Assembly (NCBI GenBank): GCA_964247975.1
Contig: CAXTWH010000019.1
Location: 23,780 to 87,779 of the forward strand
Length of the DNA: 64,000 nucleotides
Source: KBS-96 sp964247975
GTDB taxonomy: Bacteria > Acidobacteriota > Terriglobia > Bryobacterales > Bryobacteraceae
Direction of reading: 5' to 3'
Below the pieces are notes generated by a model. It saw nothing but the letters and a program-made list of their open reading frames with translations. It ran no database searches and was not told where the DNA came from. Both the position numbers and the translations under genes were made by a program. Positions 25,678 through 35,600 of the stretch are shown here, one piece after another (position 1 is the first letter of the stretch; the number at the start of each line of letters is the position of its first letter).

Positions 25678-26746
25678 AATATCCCAACCGGTAAATCGCT
25701 TTCAGCGGCGGCAAGCCTCTCGGCTGCACCAGCTTCACTTGCACTCGCCGATACTTGCCGTCACGCTCCTGGTTCTTTGGAGTGTAGCCAAGAATGTACT
25801 GATTGCGCAGTTCCACCCCAATTTTTGCGGCAATGTCGGGCAATTCGGTAGGATTTTCCACCGCATAAGCCCGGCCCCCGGTTTGTTCCGCCAGATCGTT
25901 CAATAAGCCAGGTCCCATCGCTTCTTCCGGCGTTCGTCCCCGGCCGGCAATTGGTTCAAAAATTCCGATGGCGTAAATCTGCACATCTCCTTCGCGCACC
26001 GCATTCTTGATTTCACTTTCAGTGTAACGGCTGCTGTTGTCCCCGCCATCCGAAATAATCAACAACGCTTTACGCGGGTTCTTGGCTTTTTTCATCTCGT
26101 TCATGGCCATATAAACGCCGTCGAGCAGCGCGGTTCTTCCTTTAGACTGGGTGAACGTCAGAGCCGATTGAATTTTGTCGGTGTCTTTTGTAAATGGGAT
26201 AGCCAGTTCCGGCCGGTCATTGAAACGAACCAGAAAGAACTCATCTTCGGGATTGGCAGTTTGAAAGAAATCGGCGGCGGCTTCGCGTGATTTCTGCAGT
26301 TTGCTGCCCATACTGCCGCTAGTGTCAAATACCAGCCCAATCGAGATTGGCGCGTCCTCGCTCGAAAACGCGCTCACTTGTTGTTCTTTCTTATCCTCAA
26401 ACAAACGAAAATTGTCGCGCTCTAAACCGGTCACAAAACGGTTCAGCGGATCAGTTACCGTTACGTTAATCAGCACCAGGGTACTGGTGACTTTAATGTC
26501 AGCCGGACGCGATTCTACCTTTAAATTGCCGTCCTGTTTTTTGCGGGTGTCAATATTTACCTGCGGCGCGGGAGCCGTAGTGGGCACGTCCGGCTGATCT
26601 GCTCCCGTAGATTGAGGGGCAGGCCACGAAAAACAGTTGGCCGAACACAGCAGCAGAAATAATAGCGTGGCGGCAGTTAGGTTCTTAGCGTGCCGGACGC
26701 TAATGGCAGCGAGCCTCGCGAACAGTTTGAAAAAGCACAACAGCAT
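25661..26746 (-). CDS. Secreted VWA protein, acidobacterial VWFA-related family (paralogue)
   Basis: A 361-residue paralogue of the next gene. The signal anchor is near residues 24-40 (LTAATLLFLLLCSANCFSWP), possibly with a lipobox-like Cys. A proline/Gln-rich linker precedes ITVTDPLNRFVTGLERDNFR-type lead sequence. The VWA metal site is FDTSGSMGSK and a later ISDGGDNSS. The end RNQYILGYTPKNQERDGKYR...YRLGYYAP matches the family. It is first in a four-gene minus-strand run and divergent from kdsB across about 100 bp. Function inferred only as extracytoplasmic binding. Confidence 0.9.
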   Translation of the reverse strand: MLLCFFKLFARLAAISVRHAKNLTAATLLFLLLCSANCFSWPAPQSTGADQPDVPTTAPAPQVNIDTRKKQDGNLKVESRPADIKVTSTLVLINVTVTDPLNRFVTGLERDNFRLFEDKKEQQVSAFSSEDAPISIGLVFDTSGSMGSKLQKSREAAADFFQTANPEDEFFLVRFNDRPELAIPFTKDTDKIQSALTFTQSKGRTALLDGVYMAMNEMKKAKNPRKALLIISDGGDNSSRYTESEIKNAVREGDVQIYAIGIFEPIAGRGRTPEEAMGPGLLNDLAEQTGGRAYAVENPTELPDIAAKIGVELRNQYILGYTPKNQERDGKYRRVQVKLVQPRGLPPLKAIYRLGYYAPSR

Positions 26747-26848
26747 GCAGCGAGAGCGCCTTCTGCCACGATCATAACACTGGAGTTGAGGCCTAGCGGA
26801 ACAGCAGTCAGGAGAACGGTATCGTTGGTTGCCGTGCTATACTCAGTC

Positions 26849-27607
26849 GTGCCGACGCGGATTTTGGGTATCATACCCGCCCGGTTTTCCTCCTCTCGAT
26901 TTCCTGGTAAAGTTCTCGCTACCCTCGCCGGCAAGCCGATGGTTCAGCATGTGTACGAGCGCGCCTGCTTATCGCGCTACTTACGGAAAGTGCTGGTGGC
27001 AACCGACGATGACCAGGTTTCCACTGTGGTCCGCGGTTTCGGCGGTGAAGCGAGAATGACGCGCGCCGACCATCCGACCGGAACCGATCGGCTTTCCGAA
27101 GTTGCTTCCGCCGAAACAGCGGATTTCTACGTTAATATCCAAGGCGATGAGCCGCTGATCGACCCGGAAGCCATTGACGCCGCCATCCTCACGGTTCTGG
27201 GCGACGAATCGGTTTCGATGGGCACGCTGAAAAAACGTATCCATGAACCGGCGGAGATTGCCAATCCAAACATAGTGAAAGTGATAACGGGCTTGAACGG
27301 CGACGCACTTTACTTTTCGCGCAGTCCCATCCCTTATTACCGGGACAACTCCGGCGCGGCGGAATGCTACTTCAAACATATCGGCTTGTATGTTTATCGC
27401 CGCGATTTTCTGTTGCACTATCCTGATTTAGATGTCGGTCCGCTGGAACAAGCCGAACGGCTGGAACAGTTGCGCGCCCTCGAAAACGGCTATCGCATTC
27501 GCGTGGCTGAAACCGATTATGAATCGATCGGGGTAGATACGCCCGAAGACTTGAAGCGAGTAAATAAACTGTTTGAACAAACAACCGGCGGGTATGACGT
27601 TGATTGA
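26849..27607 (+). CDS. kdsB: 3-deoxy-manno-octulosonate cytidylyltransferase
   Basis: A 252-residue cytosolic enzyme activating Kdo as CMP-Kdo for lipopolysaccharide core synthesis. The start is the GTG at 26849, giving VPTRILGIIPARFSSSRFPGK, where IIPARxxSxRxPGK is the CTP-binding signature; longer upstream reading would run into the divergent VWA promoter. DDDQV, HPTGTDRLSE, NIQGDEPL and the FSRSPIPY segment follow. It is 58 bp upstream of pyrG, which supplies its CTP, and kdsA is the next gene, so the three form a CMP-Kdo supply unit. Confidence 0.95.
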   Translation: MPTRILGIIPARFSSSRFPGKVLATLAGKPMVQHVYERACLSRYLRKVLVATDDDQVSTVVRGFGGEARMTRADHPTGTDRLSEVASAETADFYVNIQGDEPLIDPEAIDAAILTVLGDESVSMGTLKKRIHEPAEIANPNIVKVITGLNGDALYFSRSPIPYYRDNSGAAECYFKHIGLYVYRRDFLLHYPDLDVGPLEQAERLEQLRALENGYRIRVAETDYESIGVDTPEDLKRVNKLFEQTTGGYDVD

Positions 27608-27665
27608 AAACCGGAAACATTGCATCAGAAAGGTGACCCCAAAAGCTTGAAGCAAACGAGGAGCC

Positions 27666-29318
27666 ATGCCTAAATACATCTTTGTGACAGGCGGCGTTGT
27701 GTCGTCACTGGGGAAAGGCATCGCCGCAGCTTCCATCGGCTGCCTGCTTGAAAGCCGCGGCTTGCGCGTCACTCTTCAGAAGTTCGATCCTTACTTGAAC
27801 ATTGATCCCGGCACCATGAGCCCGTTTCAACACGGAGAAGTATTCGTCACCGATGACGGCGCGGAAACTGATCTGGATTTGGGACACTACGAACGCTTCA
27901 CCCATACGCCGCTCACGCAAAGCAATAATCTGACTTCCGGGCGCATCTACGAGAACATTATTGCCCGCGAACGGCGCGGCGATTACCTGGGCAAAACCGT
28001 ACAAGTGATTCCGCACGTCACCAACGAGATTAAAGCCGCCTGCCGCAAAGTATCCGGCGACGTGGACGTGGCGATTGTGGAAATCGGCGGCACGGTGGGC
28101 GACATCGAATCGCTGCCGTTTATTGAAGCAATTCGCCAAATGCGCCATGAAGAAGGCCGCGACAATACTTTGTTCGTTCACTTGACGCTGGTTCCCTGGA
28201 TCGCCGCCGCCCAGGAACTAAAAACCAAACCGACGCAGCATAGTGTGAAAGAACTGCGCGCGATTGGTATTCAGCCTGATGTTTTGTTGTGCCGCTCGGA
28301 GCGCGCGCTGCCGGAAGACATGAAGGAAAAGATCGCGCTCTTCTGCGATGTGGACGTGGACGCGGTAATTACGGCCAAAGATGTTCGCTCGGTGTATGAA
28401 GTACCGTTGACGTATGCCGAACAAGGCGTGGATGAAACGATTCTGAAACTGCTCCGGCTGGAAGCCGGTCCGCGCAATCTGACGCGCTGGATTCAAATGC
28501 TGGAGCGTATGCAGAACCCGCAAAGCGAAGTGAAAATCGGCTTGGTGGGCAAGTACGTTGAATACGAAGATTCCTACAAGAGCTTGAAAGAATCGCTGCT
28601 TCATGCGGGCATCGCGCATCAGGCTAAGGTCAACATAGAATGGATTGAATCGGAGCGTTTGGAATGGCCGCACTGCCGCGAGTTTCTCCGGGAGTTCGAC
28701 GGCATTCTGGTGCCGGGCGGATTCGGCAAACGCGGCATTGCCGGAATGTTGAACGCCATTCGCTTCGCGCGCGAGGAAAAAGTCCCTTACTTCGGCATCT
28801 GCCTCGGCATGCAAACGATGGTGATTGAGTTTGCCCGGAACGTATGCGGATTGGCGAACGCGGATTCCACGGAGTTCGATCCCGGCACGCCGCATCGAGT
28901 GATTTATAAGCTGCGCGAGTTAAAAGGCGTTGATGAACTGGGCGGCACCATGCGTTTAGGCGCTTACCCCTGCCAATTGGCTGACCATAGTTTTGCGCGG
29001 GAAGCCTACGGGGAAACGCATATCAGCGAACGGCATCGCCACCGTTATGAGTTCAACCGGGAATACGAGCCTGTTTTGACGGCCAATGGACTGCGCTTAA
29101 CCGGACAGACCCCGGATGGCGTTTACGTGGAAATCTGCGAACTGCCGGGACATCACTGGTTCCTCGGCTGTCAGTTTCATCCTGAGTTCAAATCCAAGCC
29201 GCTGGAGCCCCATCCCTTGTTCACCGCATTTTTAGCGGCGGCTTTGAAGCACCGCGATCACAGAATGCATCGGCAAAGCGAAAAAAAAACCGTCCCGGCA
29301 TTGTCGCACGCGCAATGA
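27666..29318 (+). CDS. pyrG: CTP synthase
   Basis: A 550-residue enzyme making CTP from UTP and glutamine. The amidoligase half starts with KYIFVTGGVVSSLGKGIAAASIG and contains the FDPYLNIDPGTMSPFQHGEV and EIGGTVGDIES motifs. The glutaminase half has GGFGKRG and GICLGMQ with the catalytic Cys near residue 380, then FHPEFKS with the His. Length is normal. ATGA overlap with kdsA (29315-29318) shows coupling, and kdsB is just upstream. Pyrimidine supply and LPS-sugar activation are therefore expressed together. Confidence 0.97.
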   Translation: MPKYIFVTGGVVSSLGKGIAAASIGCLLESRGLRVTLQKFDPYLNIDPGTMSPFQHGEVFVTDDGAETDLDLGHYERFTHTPLTQSNNLTSGRIYENIIARERRGDYLGKTVQVIPHVTNEIKAACRKVSGDVDVAIVEIGGTVGDIESLPFIEAIRQMRHEEGRDNTLFVHLTLVPWIAAAQELKTKPTQHSVKELRAIGIQPDVLLCRSERALPEDMKEKIALFCDVDVDAVITAKDVRSVYEVPLTYAEQGVDETILKLLRLEAGPRNLTRWIQMLERMQNPQSEVKIGLVGKYVEYEDSYKSLKESLLHAGIAHQAKVNIEWIESERLEWPHCREFLREFDGILVPGGFGKRGIAGMLNAIRFAREEKVPYFGICLGMQTMVIEFARNVCGLANADSTEFDPGTPHRVIYKLRELKGVDELGGTMRLGAYPCQLADHSFAREAYGETHISERHRHRYEFNREYEPVLTANGLRLTGQTPDGVYVEICELPGHHWFLGCQFHPEFKSKPLEPHPLFTAFLAAALKHRDHRMHRQSEKKTVPALSHAQ

Positions 29319-30142
29319 CCCAGGAAGTTCGCGTTGGTTCCGGTACAGCGGAAGTTGTCTTTGCCAATCACCATCCACTTGCTTTGATTGCCGGCCCTTG
29401 CGTAATTGAAAGTGAGCAGCATGTTCTCTGGATTGCCCGGCAGATTCGCAGGCTGGTCGGTGTTTATGTTTTCAAGGCTTCATTTGATAAGGCGAACCGC
29501 AGCAGCGGCAATTCTTATCGCGGCCCCGGTCTGCGCGAGGGGCTTCGCATTTTGAGTGAAGTGCGCAAGCTCGGCATTCCGGTGCTGACCGACATCCATG
29601 AACCCTCACACGCGGAACAGTGCGCGCCCTATGTGGACATCCTCCAAATTCCGGCTTTTCTTTGCCGCCAAACCGACCTTCTCATCGCCGCCGGACGAAC
29701 CGGCCAAGCGGTAAACATTAAAAAAGGCCAGTTTGTTTCGCCATCGGACATCGGTAAGGCAGCCGAAAAAGTGGCCGGTACCGGAAACGAAAGAATCATC
29801 ATGACCGAGCGCGGTTCCTCGTTCGGTTATAACAATTTAGTGGTGGATATGCGCGGCTTGCCAATCATGGCGAGGCTGGGTTATCCGGTGGTTTTCGATG
29901 CTACCCACAGCGTTCAACTGCCGGGCGCGGCTGGCAACGCTTCGGGCGGACAGCCGGAGTTCATTGCCCCATTAGCTAAGGCAGCCACGGCGGTGGGAAT
30001 TGCCGGTTTATTCGTGGAAGTGCATGAAGCGCCGGAGCGCGCTTTGTCGGATGGCGCCAATGCTATACAACTTGATCAATTGCCTTCTCTTTACCGGCAC
30101 CTGCAACAGATTGATGCCCTGGTGAAGGCCGGAATACCCTGA
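29315..30142 (+). CDS. kdsA: 3-deoxy-8-phosphooctulonate synthase
   Basis: A 275-residue enzyme condensing PEP with arabinose 5-phosphate to Kdo-8-phosphate. Signatures are LIAGPCVIES near the N-terminus, FKASFDKANRSS, the GIPVLTDIHE segment, PAFLCRQTDLL, KKGQFVSP, TERGSSFGYNNLVVDMR and FDATHSVQLPG. It overlaps pyrG by four bases and completes a kdsB-pyrG-kdsA set. Isomerase (kdsD) and phosphatase (kdsC) genes of the same path are not in the window. Kdo synthesis implies a Gram-negative outer membrane. Confidence 0.97.
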   Translation: MTQEVRVGSGTAEVVFANHHPLALIAGPCVIESEQHVLWIARQIRRLVGVYVFKASFDKANRSSGNSYRGPGLREGLRILSEVRKLGIPVLTDIHEPSHAEQCAPYVDILQIPAFLCRQTDLLIAAGRTGQAVNIKKGQFVSPSDIGKAAEKVAGTGNERIIMTERGSSFGYNNLVVDMRGLPIMARLGYPVVFDATHSVQLPGAAGNASGGQPEFIAPLAKAATAVGIAGLFVEVHEAPERALSDGANAIQLDQLPSLYRHLQQIDALVKAGIP

Positions 30143-30196
30143 GTGTACTCTTTTTCCACGAAATTTAAAGTTCGTTCGTCGTATTATGTGAATCGT

Positions 30197-30688
30197 ATGA
30201 GATCCGTTTTATATCAGCGCAACCGGCGATTGGGTGAAAGCGGCTTTTCGTTGATTGAGTTGCTGATCGTGATTGCCATTATTTTGATCATTCTGGCGAT
30301 TGCCCTGCCGAAGTTCAACCAAGCACGCATGAATGCCCAGGAAACTGCGGCAATCCGGCAGATTACCACCATTCACCAGGCTGAAACGCAGTATTACTCC
30401 CAATTTGGCCGCTATGCAACCACTTTGGCTGAATTAGGTCCGCCCGCCGGCGGCGGCTCAGCCGGTCCTTCAGCGGCAGATTTGATTCCCGCGACCTTGG
30501 CCCAGGGCGAAAACACCGGCTATGTATTTGCCTTACAAAATTCGCCTACGGGCTACACGGTAACTGCCGTTCCCAAGGCGTTCGGCAGCAGCGGCCGCCG
30601 CACCTTCTTTTCCGATCAAACGCTGGTGGTTCACCAGAACTGGGGACAGGAACCGGCCACGGCGCAGAGCGCAGAGTTTAAACAATAG
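30197..30688 (+). CDS. Type IV pilin/pseudopilin-like prepilin
   Basis: A roughly 163-residue prepilin. The class III signal is plain: a basic leader ending in GESG, then FSLIELLIVIAIILIILAIALP. Cleavage after Gly leaves an N-terminal Phe and Glu5, as processed by PilD. A helical stalk (NQARMNAQETAAIRQITTIHQAETQYY) and a short globular domain with a Gly/Ala-rich loop follow. I chose the ATG at 30197; a GTG start at 30143 would add 18 residues. No pilus assembly genes are adjacent, so it is a stray minor pilin or a pseudopilin. It follows kdsA by 54 bp. Confidence 0.85.
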   Translation: MRSVLYQRNRRLGESGFSLIELLIVIAIILIILAIALPKFNQARMNAQETAAIRQITTIHQAETQYYSQFGRYATTLAELGPPAGGGSAGPSAADLIPATLAQGENTGYVFALQNSPTGYTVTAVPKAFGSSGRRTFFSDQTLVVHQNWGQEPATAQSAEFKQ

Positions 30689-30744
30689 CTTTTTCCTGGC
30701 CGGAAACCGTGAACAGCCGGGGAGCGTCGGTTGGCCTAACCGCT

Positions 30745-30873
30745 ATGAACCGGTCTTCTATTCTGGTGTTCGTACTTTCGCTGCTTGCGTTTTCCGGTTT
30801 CTGTCAAGAATTCGCGCCGGAGTCGCTTGACTCTGTTCCTGTGAACGAACGGACTTTAGCAGTGCGGAACTGA
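30745..30873 (+). CDS. Possible short secreted peptide
   Basis: A 42-codon frame in the 229-bp gap after the prepilin. It reads MNRSSILVFVLSLLAFSGFC, which looks like a signal peptide, followed by about 22 mostly polar residues. No Shine-Dalgarno is obvious. It could be a tiny exported peptide, the remnant of a longer exported protein, or chance. Nothing else is seen in this gap. Confidence 0.3.
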   Translation: MNRSSILVFVLSLLAFSGFCQEFAPESLDSVPVNERTLAVRN

Positions 30874-30917
30874 AGACGGCTGCAAAATAGAGTTGCACGG
30901 AAGAACACTCTTGAGAA

Positions 30918-32177
30918 TTACCAGGAATCGCGGTTACTAATCGTCACCCGGTAATACGGCTTGTCTTTTTCAGCGGTATCCATTGTGAACTCTTGTGACG
31001 TTTTTTGCGGATCATATCCGCGCCACAACCACGTTAAAGATTCCGGCAGATCAATAGCAGCCTGCGCGGAATTGTGGGTGGCATTGCCGAAGCGGAAGTG
31101 ATAATCGTATTCCCGCATCTTCAATGAATTCGCCAGTTGGATATTCTGAAGCGGCCAGGAACCATGATTGTTTTCCAGATCATCGGTGCCGTCGCTCATC
31201 CAGATGCGAATGTTTCGCTTCGGCAGTTTGCGAATCATAAAGGGATAAAGATTGCCGCCGTCCAGTTTTTCTTCCGGATGCCACTGAATCGAGGTATAGC
31301 TGCCGATGGTGGAATGTACGCGGCTGAACTTATCCGGGTTAAACCAGGCAGAATTGAGAGAACAGATTCCGCCGGAAGATTCGCCCGCAATGCCCCGGCT
31401 GTACCCGTCAGAACGGAGCTTGTAAGTTTTTTCCACTTCGGGCAGCACTTCTTTCAGCACAAAACGGTTATAGCGATCGCTTACGGCGTCGTATTCAACT
31501 GACCTCATCGGTTTGCCGTCGGGCGAGAATCCGGGCGCAATAAGAACATGGATCATGGGTGGAATCAGTTTCTGCGCCACCAGATTTTCCGTTACTGTAA
31601 ACAAGTGCAGCTTTGCCAGATCACCGGCGATAATGGTCTGTCCATCCTGCCAGATCATCAGCGGCGAGGGCGTGTTTGCGTCCACGCCCGGCGAAGCATA
31701 GAACCAGAAATCAGCTTTCATGCCGTCATAGATTTTGCTGGTAATCGTATGTTTGTCGCTCAACTTGCCCTGCGGAATACCTGCTTTCGGATAGGAATCC
31801 GGGTTGTAGCCTGAAACATCGGAGCGGTTACCGAGCGGCTTTCCGTCAGCATAATATTGGTAAGCGTGCGTGACGCCTACGCGCATTTTGATAAGCCGCA
31901 TCCATAAATTGGAGGAACCGATTCTCGCCATCGGCACCGCTGCCTGCCCGTCGATGGACACACTGACTGCCGCCGTGGATTCAGTTACGAACAAGTAATC
32001 TTGGCCCCAAACAGCAACGCCGCCCTTCGGGGTGAGGGTCTTGGCAACTAAACTGGAAAGCTCCGGCGCATCAGCGCCCTGGCGCGCTGCTTCGATCAAT
32101 TGCTCCAGAGGATGTGTTTGCGCATGAGCTGAATAAACCAGGAAACACCAAAGCATCAGGAAAGAAAGCTGTTTCAT
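30918..32177 (-). CDS. Exported enterochelin-esterase-like hydrolase
   Basis: A 419-residue exported protein with signal peptide (MKQLSFLMLWCFLVYSAHAQ). Residues about 30-150 form an Ig/CBM48-like beta domain and the rest is an esterase-D-type alpha/beta hydrolase. Visible features are SPLMIWQDGQT, the nucleophile elbow GESSG within RGIAGESSGGICS, WMSDGTDDLE for the Asp and NATHNS near the C-terminus for the His. Relatives include Fes/IroE siderophore esterases and feruloyl or acetyl-xylan esterases. No siderophore genes are nearby, so a carbohydrate-ester role is as likely. It lies downstream of an EamA transporter and the histidine kinase on the same strand. Confidence 0.85.
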   Translation of the reverse strand: MKQLSFLMLWCFLVYSAHAQTHPLEQLIEAARQGADAPELSSLVAKTLTPKGGVAVWGQDYLFVTESTAAVSVSIDGQAAVPMARIGSSNLWMRLIKMRVGVTHAYQYYADGKPLGNRSDVSGYNPDSYPKAGIPQGKLSDKHTITSKIYDGMKADFWFYASPGVDANTPSPLMIWQDGQTIIAGDLAKLHLFTVTENLVAQKLIPPMIHVLIAPGFSPDGKPMRSVEYDAVSDRYNRFVLKEVLPEVEKTYKLRSDGYSRGIAGESSGGICSLNSAWFNPDKFSRVHSTIGSYTSIQWHPEEKLDGGNLYPFMIRKLPKRNIRIWMSDGTDDLENNHGSWPLQNIQLANSLKMREYDYHFRFGNATHNSAQAAIDLPESLTWLWRGYDPQKTSQEFTMDTAEKDKPYYRVTISNRDSW

Positions 32178-32229
32178 ATCCGATAGAACGATCTTTATAT
32201 CAGATCATGGGACAGAGTACGTCCCGTTG

Positions 32230-32649
32230 TTATGCCAAAGCAAGCACAATCGCGCCTGAAGCGATCAATAAGCCCCCGACCAGCTTTGCCAAAGTAAAGC
32301 GCTCGCCTAAAAATAAAGCAGCAAAAAGAATCACAAACACAACGCTTAACTTGTCAACCGGCGCAACTCGGGAAGCTGGGCCTAACTGTAGAGCGCGAAA
32401 ATAACAAATCCAGGACAGTCCTGTGGCAATGCCGGAAAGAACCAGAAACAACCAGGTGCGGGTCGAAAGGTGTTCCACGGAAATTATTCCTGTTGTTCTG
32501 AAAGCAATAGCCCAAGTGAAAACAAGAATTACGCTGGTTCGTATGGCGGTGGCCAGATTGGAATCGACTCCGGCTACGCCGATTTTAGCCAGCACAGCGG
32601 TGGCAGCCGCAAACAGCGCCGAAAGAAGAGACCAGTAAAGCCACTGCAT
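32230..32649 (-). CDS. Single-domain EamA/DMT-type membrane protein
   Basis: A 139-residue integral membrane protein made of four or five hydrophobic helices, with the EamA landmarks GLSWICYFRALQLGPASRVAPVDKLS and LGERFTLAKLVGGLLIASGAI. Most drug/metabolite transporters have two EamA repeats and ten helices; this half-size form must act as a dimer, like EmrE-type ancestors. Substrate unknown. It starts 36 bases after the histidine-kinase stop on the same strand. Confidence 0.88.
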   Translation of the reverse strand: MQWLYWSLLSALFAAATAVLAKIGVAGVDSNLATAIRTSVILVFTWAIAFRTTGIISVEHLSTRTWLFLVLSGIATGLSWICYFRALQLGPASRVAPVDKLSVVFVILFAALFLGERFTLAKLVGGLLIASGAIVLALA

Positions 32650-32685
32650 GGAATTGTATTCGGTAGACGCGGAGCACGGCGGAAA

Positions 32686-35600
32686 TTAGACGGGCGCTAC
32701 GGCCAAACCTTTTAATTTTTCGAACAATGCATCGGCTTGCAGCGGCTTGGTTAAGAAATCCGACATTCCGGCAGCCAAGCATTTTGTTTTATCACTTTCC
32801 ATAGCATGAGCAGTGAGCGCGATAATGGGCACTTGCCGGCGCGTTTCGGAAGACATGGCGCGAATACAGCGAGTAGCTTCATAGCCGTCCATTTCAGGCA
32901 TTTGGACATCCATCAGAATTACATCAAAATGCCCGTTCTCAACTGCTTTCACGGCGGCTGCCCCATTGTCCACAATGGTGACATGGTGGCCTTGCCGCTC
33001 CAGGAAACGGCGCGCCACAATCTGATTTACGCGGTTATCTTCCGCCAACAGAATATTTAAGGCAGGAAGGAAGACTGAATTCTCCGTATTATGCGCAGAA
33101 ACTGCGGGGGCTTTTGTTTCTGCGCCCGTTAAATTATTGACGACAGCCTCAAGCAGCACTTTCCGCGATACCGGTTTTACGAGGTGCTGTGCTAAGCCAA
33201 GATCGCGGCATTGAACAGCATAGCTATTATTAAGCGGACTCAGCATCAGCACCGAGGAGTCACTGCCCAGTAAGCCTTCTTCACGCAGAGCCTGAACCAG
33301 AGTAAAGCCATTCTGCCCGGGCATCTCACAATCCACTAAAAACATCGAGAATGGTTGCTCTTTGCTCCAAGCTTTGCGAGTCGCTTCCAACGCAACAGCA
33401 GTTCCGGCAGCACAGGTTGGCCGCATGCCCCAGCTTAAAACTATTTTTTCCAGTATGTGCCGACTTGTGGCGTTATCGTCCACAATCAAAACGCGAAGTT
33501 CCTTCAACGGAACCGGATCGAGTGAGAGCGAGTCAGAAGCCTGGACCGAAGTTTTTTGGAGCTTAGCCGTAAACCAGAACTCGCTGCCAAGGCCTACAGC
33601 GCTATTCAGCCCAATCTCGCCGCCCATCAACTCGGCCAATTGTTTGCAAATGGAAAGACCCAGGCCCGTTCCGCCGTATTTCCGCGTTGTCGACCCATCA
33701 GCCTGCGTAAACGCGGAGAAAATTTGCTGTGTTTTGTCGGCGGGAACTCCAATGCCGGTATCTTTCACCTTAAATTGCAGCAGCCAGGTTGCCGGATCCA
33801 CTTCTTCAGCGACAGCAGAAATGACGATTTCACCTTTTTCGGTGAACTTAACGGCATTTCCGGCCAGATTTAAAATTATCTGCCTCAATCGGTGCGGATC
33901 TCCTACCACCAGATCGGGAACGGAGTCTTCCACATCAATTATTAACTCCAAACCTTTGTCTTGCGCCCGTTTCGCTACTGTTCTGGCTACCTCGGTTACT
34001 ATCTCAACCGGGGAAAACGATGTGCTTTCAAAGCGGATGTGCCCGGCTTCGATTTTGCTCATATCGAGAATATCGTTTAAAATTTCAAGCAACTGTTCAC
34101 CGGAAGAATGCGCCATTGCCAGGTATTCGCGCACGTCAGGGTTGATCTCAGCATTCAATGCCAGTTCGGTCATGCCAAGCACTCCATTCATTGGCGTTCG
34201 TATTTCGTGGCTCATGTTAGCCAGAAACTCACTCTTGGAACGACTGAACTGCTCGGCTTCTTCTCGCAGTGCTTCTTCCCGCGCCAGCTTTTCTTCGATG
34301 ATTGCTGTTTGTTGTTTTACCTGCCGTCGCAACAGAGAAATCCATAGAGCGGACACTCCAAAGATCAGCGTAATAACAAAGCCGACTTGAAGCGTTTTCT
34401 CAAAGGTCAACCAGGGAGCATTCCGCAACACTTGTATGTCGTCAGCGCTGCGGAGCTTCAACGTAAAGGAAGACGGGATAGCGTTCTGATTCAACACCGG
34501 GTCGAATACAGCAACTCCCGTCAACCGTAGAATAGATCCCGGGCGGAAATGGGCAAGCGGAAGCGCAGCACTGTTATAAGCCTGGAAGTTGATTCCGTTT
34601 GATTGAAAGCTTAGAACTTCGCCACTGGTTGTTTTAGCTCGGTCTAGAAGCTGCGCATCCAGTTGAACGAGCGTTGCAGCCAGTTTTTGCTGTAGAATCT
34701 GTTCGGCTATTACTATTCTGGGTGCGATTGAACCTTTTCCCAGCGAAGCAGAAACCGAAGCGCGTTCCAAGATGGGCGATAATTCTCCTATCTGCAGAAA
34801 TCCCACCGCTTCCGCCACATCGCCCGGAACCAGCGACGAGTGATTATGATCAAGGATCGTTACGCTTCCGCTGGCGTCCTGCAAGGTAGTTGGGCCTTGA
34901 GGAGAACTGGAAGTCACAACTCCCTTGACTCGTACTCGGTGGCCGATCGCGCTTTGCGGCGCATACTCCAGCAGCTTTCGGATGCTAAGAACCGGCAATT
35001 GTGAAACCGGCACTGCCGATTCCCGTATGCGTATAAATGATAGGTCCGGCACATACATATCAATCCCAAGGAACTGTCGAAGATTGTTATAGGTCGAACC
35101 GCACACGCCGGCAATACTGATCCGGCTATCCACAAGATATTCAGGAAACGGTTTTTTTCCGGCAAGGTAAGCTCTAAATTTCGCTTTACCGGCCCGGATA
35201 TAAGCTACCGGGATAGAAAGTGAATTATCAATAGCTTCCACTACGCCTGGCAATTGAACCCAGTTGCTGTCCTCCGCACCGGAAAACACCAGATCATAAT
35301 CAGGAACTCGGTCTTCCGGAAGTTTGCCGAAGCCGATCACCGTTACCTTGGACTTTCTAATGGAGGTCGCAAAATCATCCGGATCAGTGACGCCTTGAAC
35401 GCTGACCAGTTGACCTAGTTTCAGATCGGTTTTGAAGTCATAAGCCAATTGAACGAAAATGCCGCCAGTGGCATCTTGCACAAACAAGGATTTATCAGTC
35501 GGCTCAAAATAGGTAACAACTCCCTGGAGGTTTACAGGAATTCCCAAAGCGGCTAAGGCAAACGGTAATCGTTTAATGCCTTGTACGGTGTTGATGGTGT

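Noticed and set aside
28218..28895. A 225-codon minus-strand frame
   Set aside because: It is antisense to conserved pyrG; long shadow frames are expected there from codon bias.
32207..32227. A 5-bp GGGAC/GTCCC hairpin (7 bp with a wobble) after the EamA gene
   Set aside because: It has no U-run on the relevant strand and a short stem; not strong enough to call a terminator.
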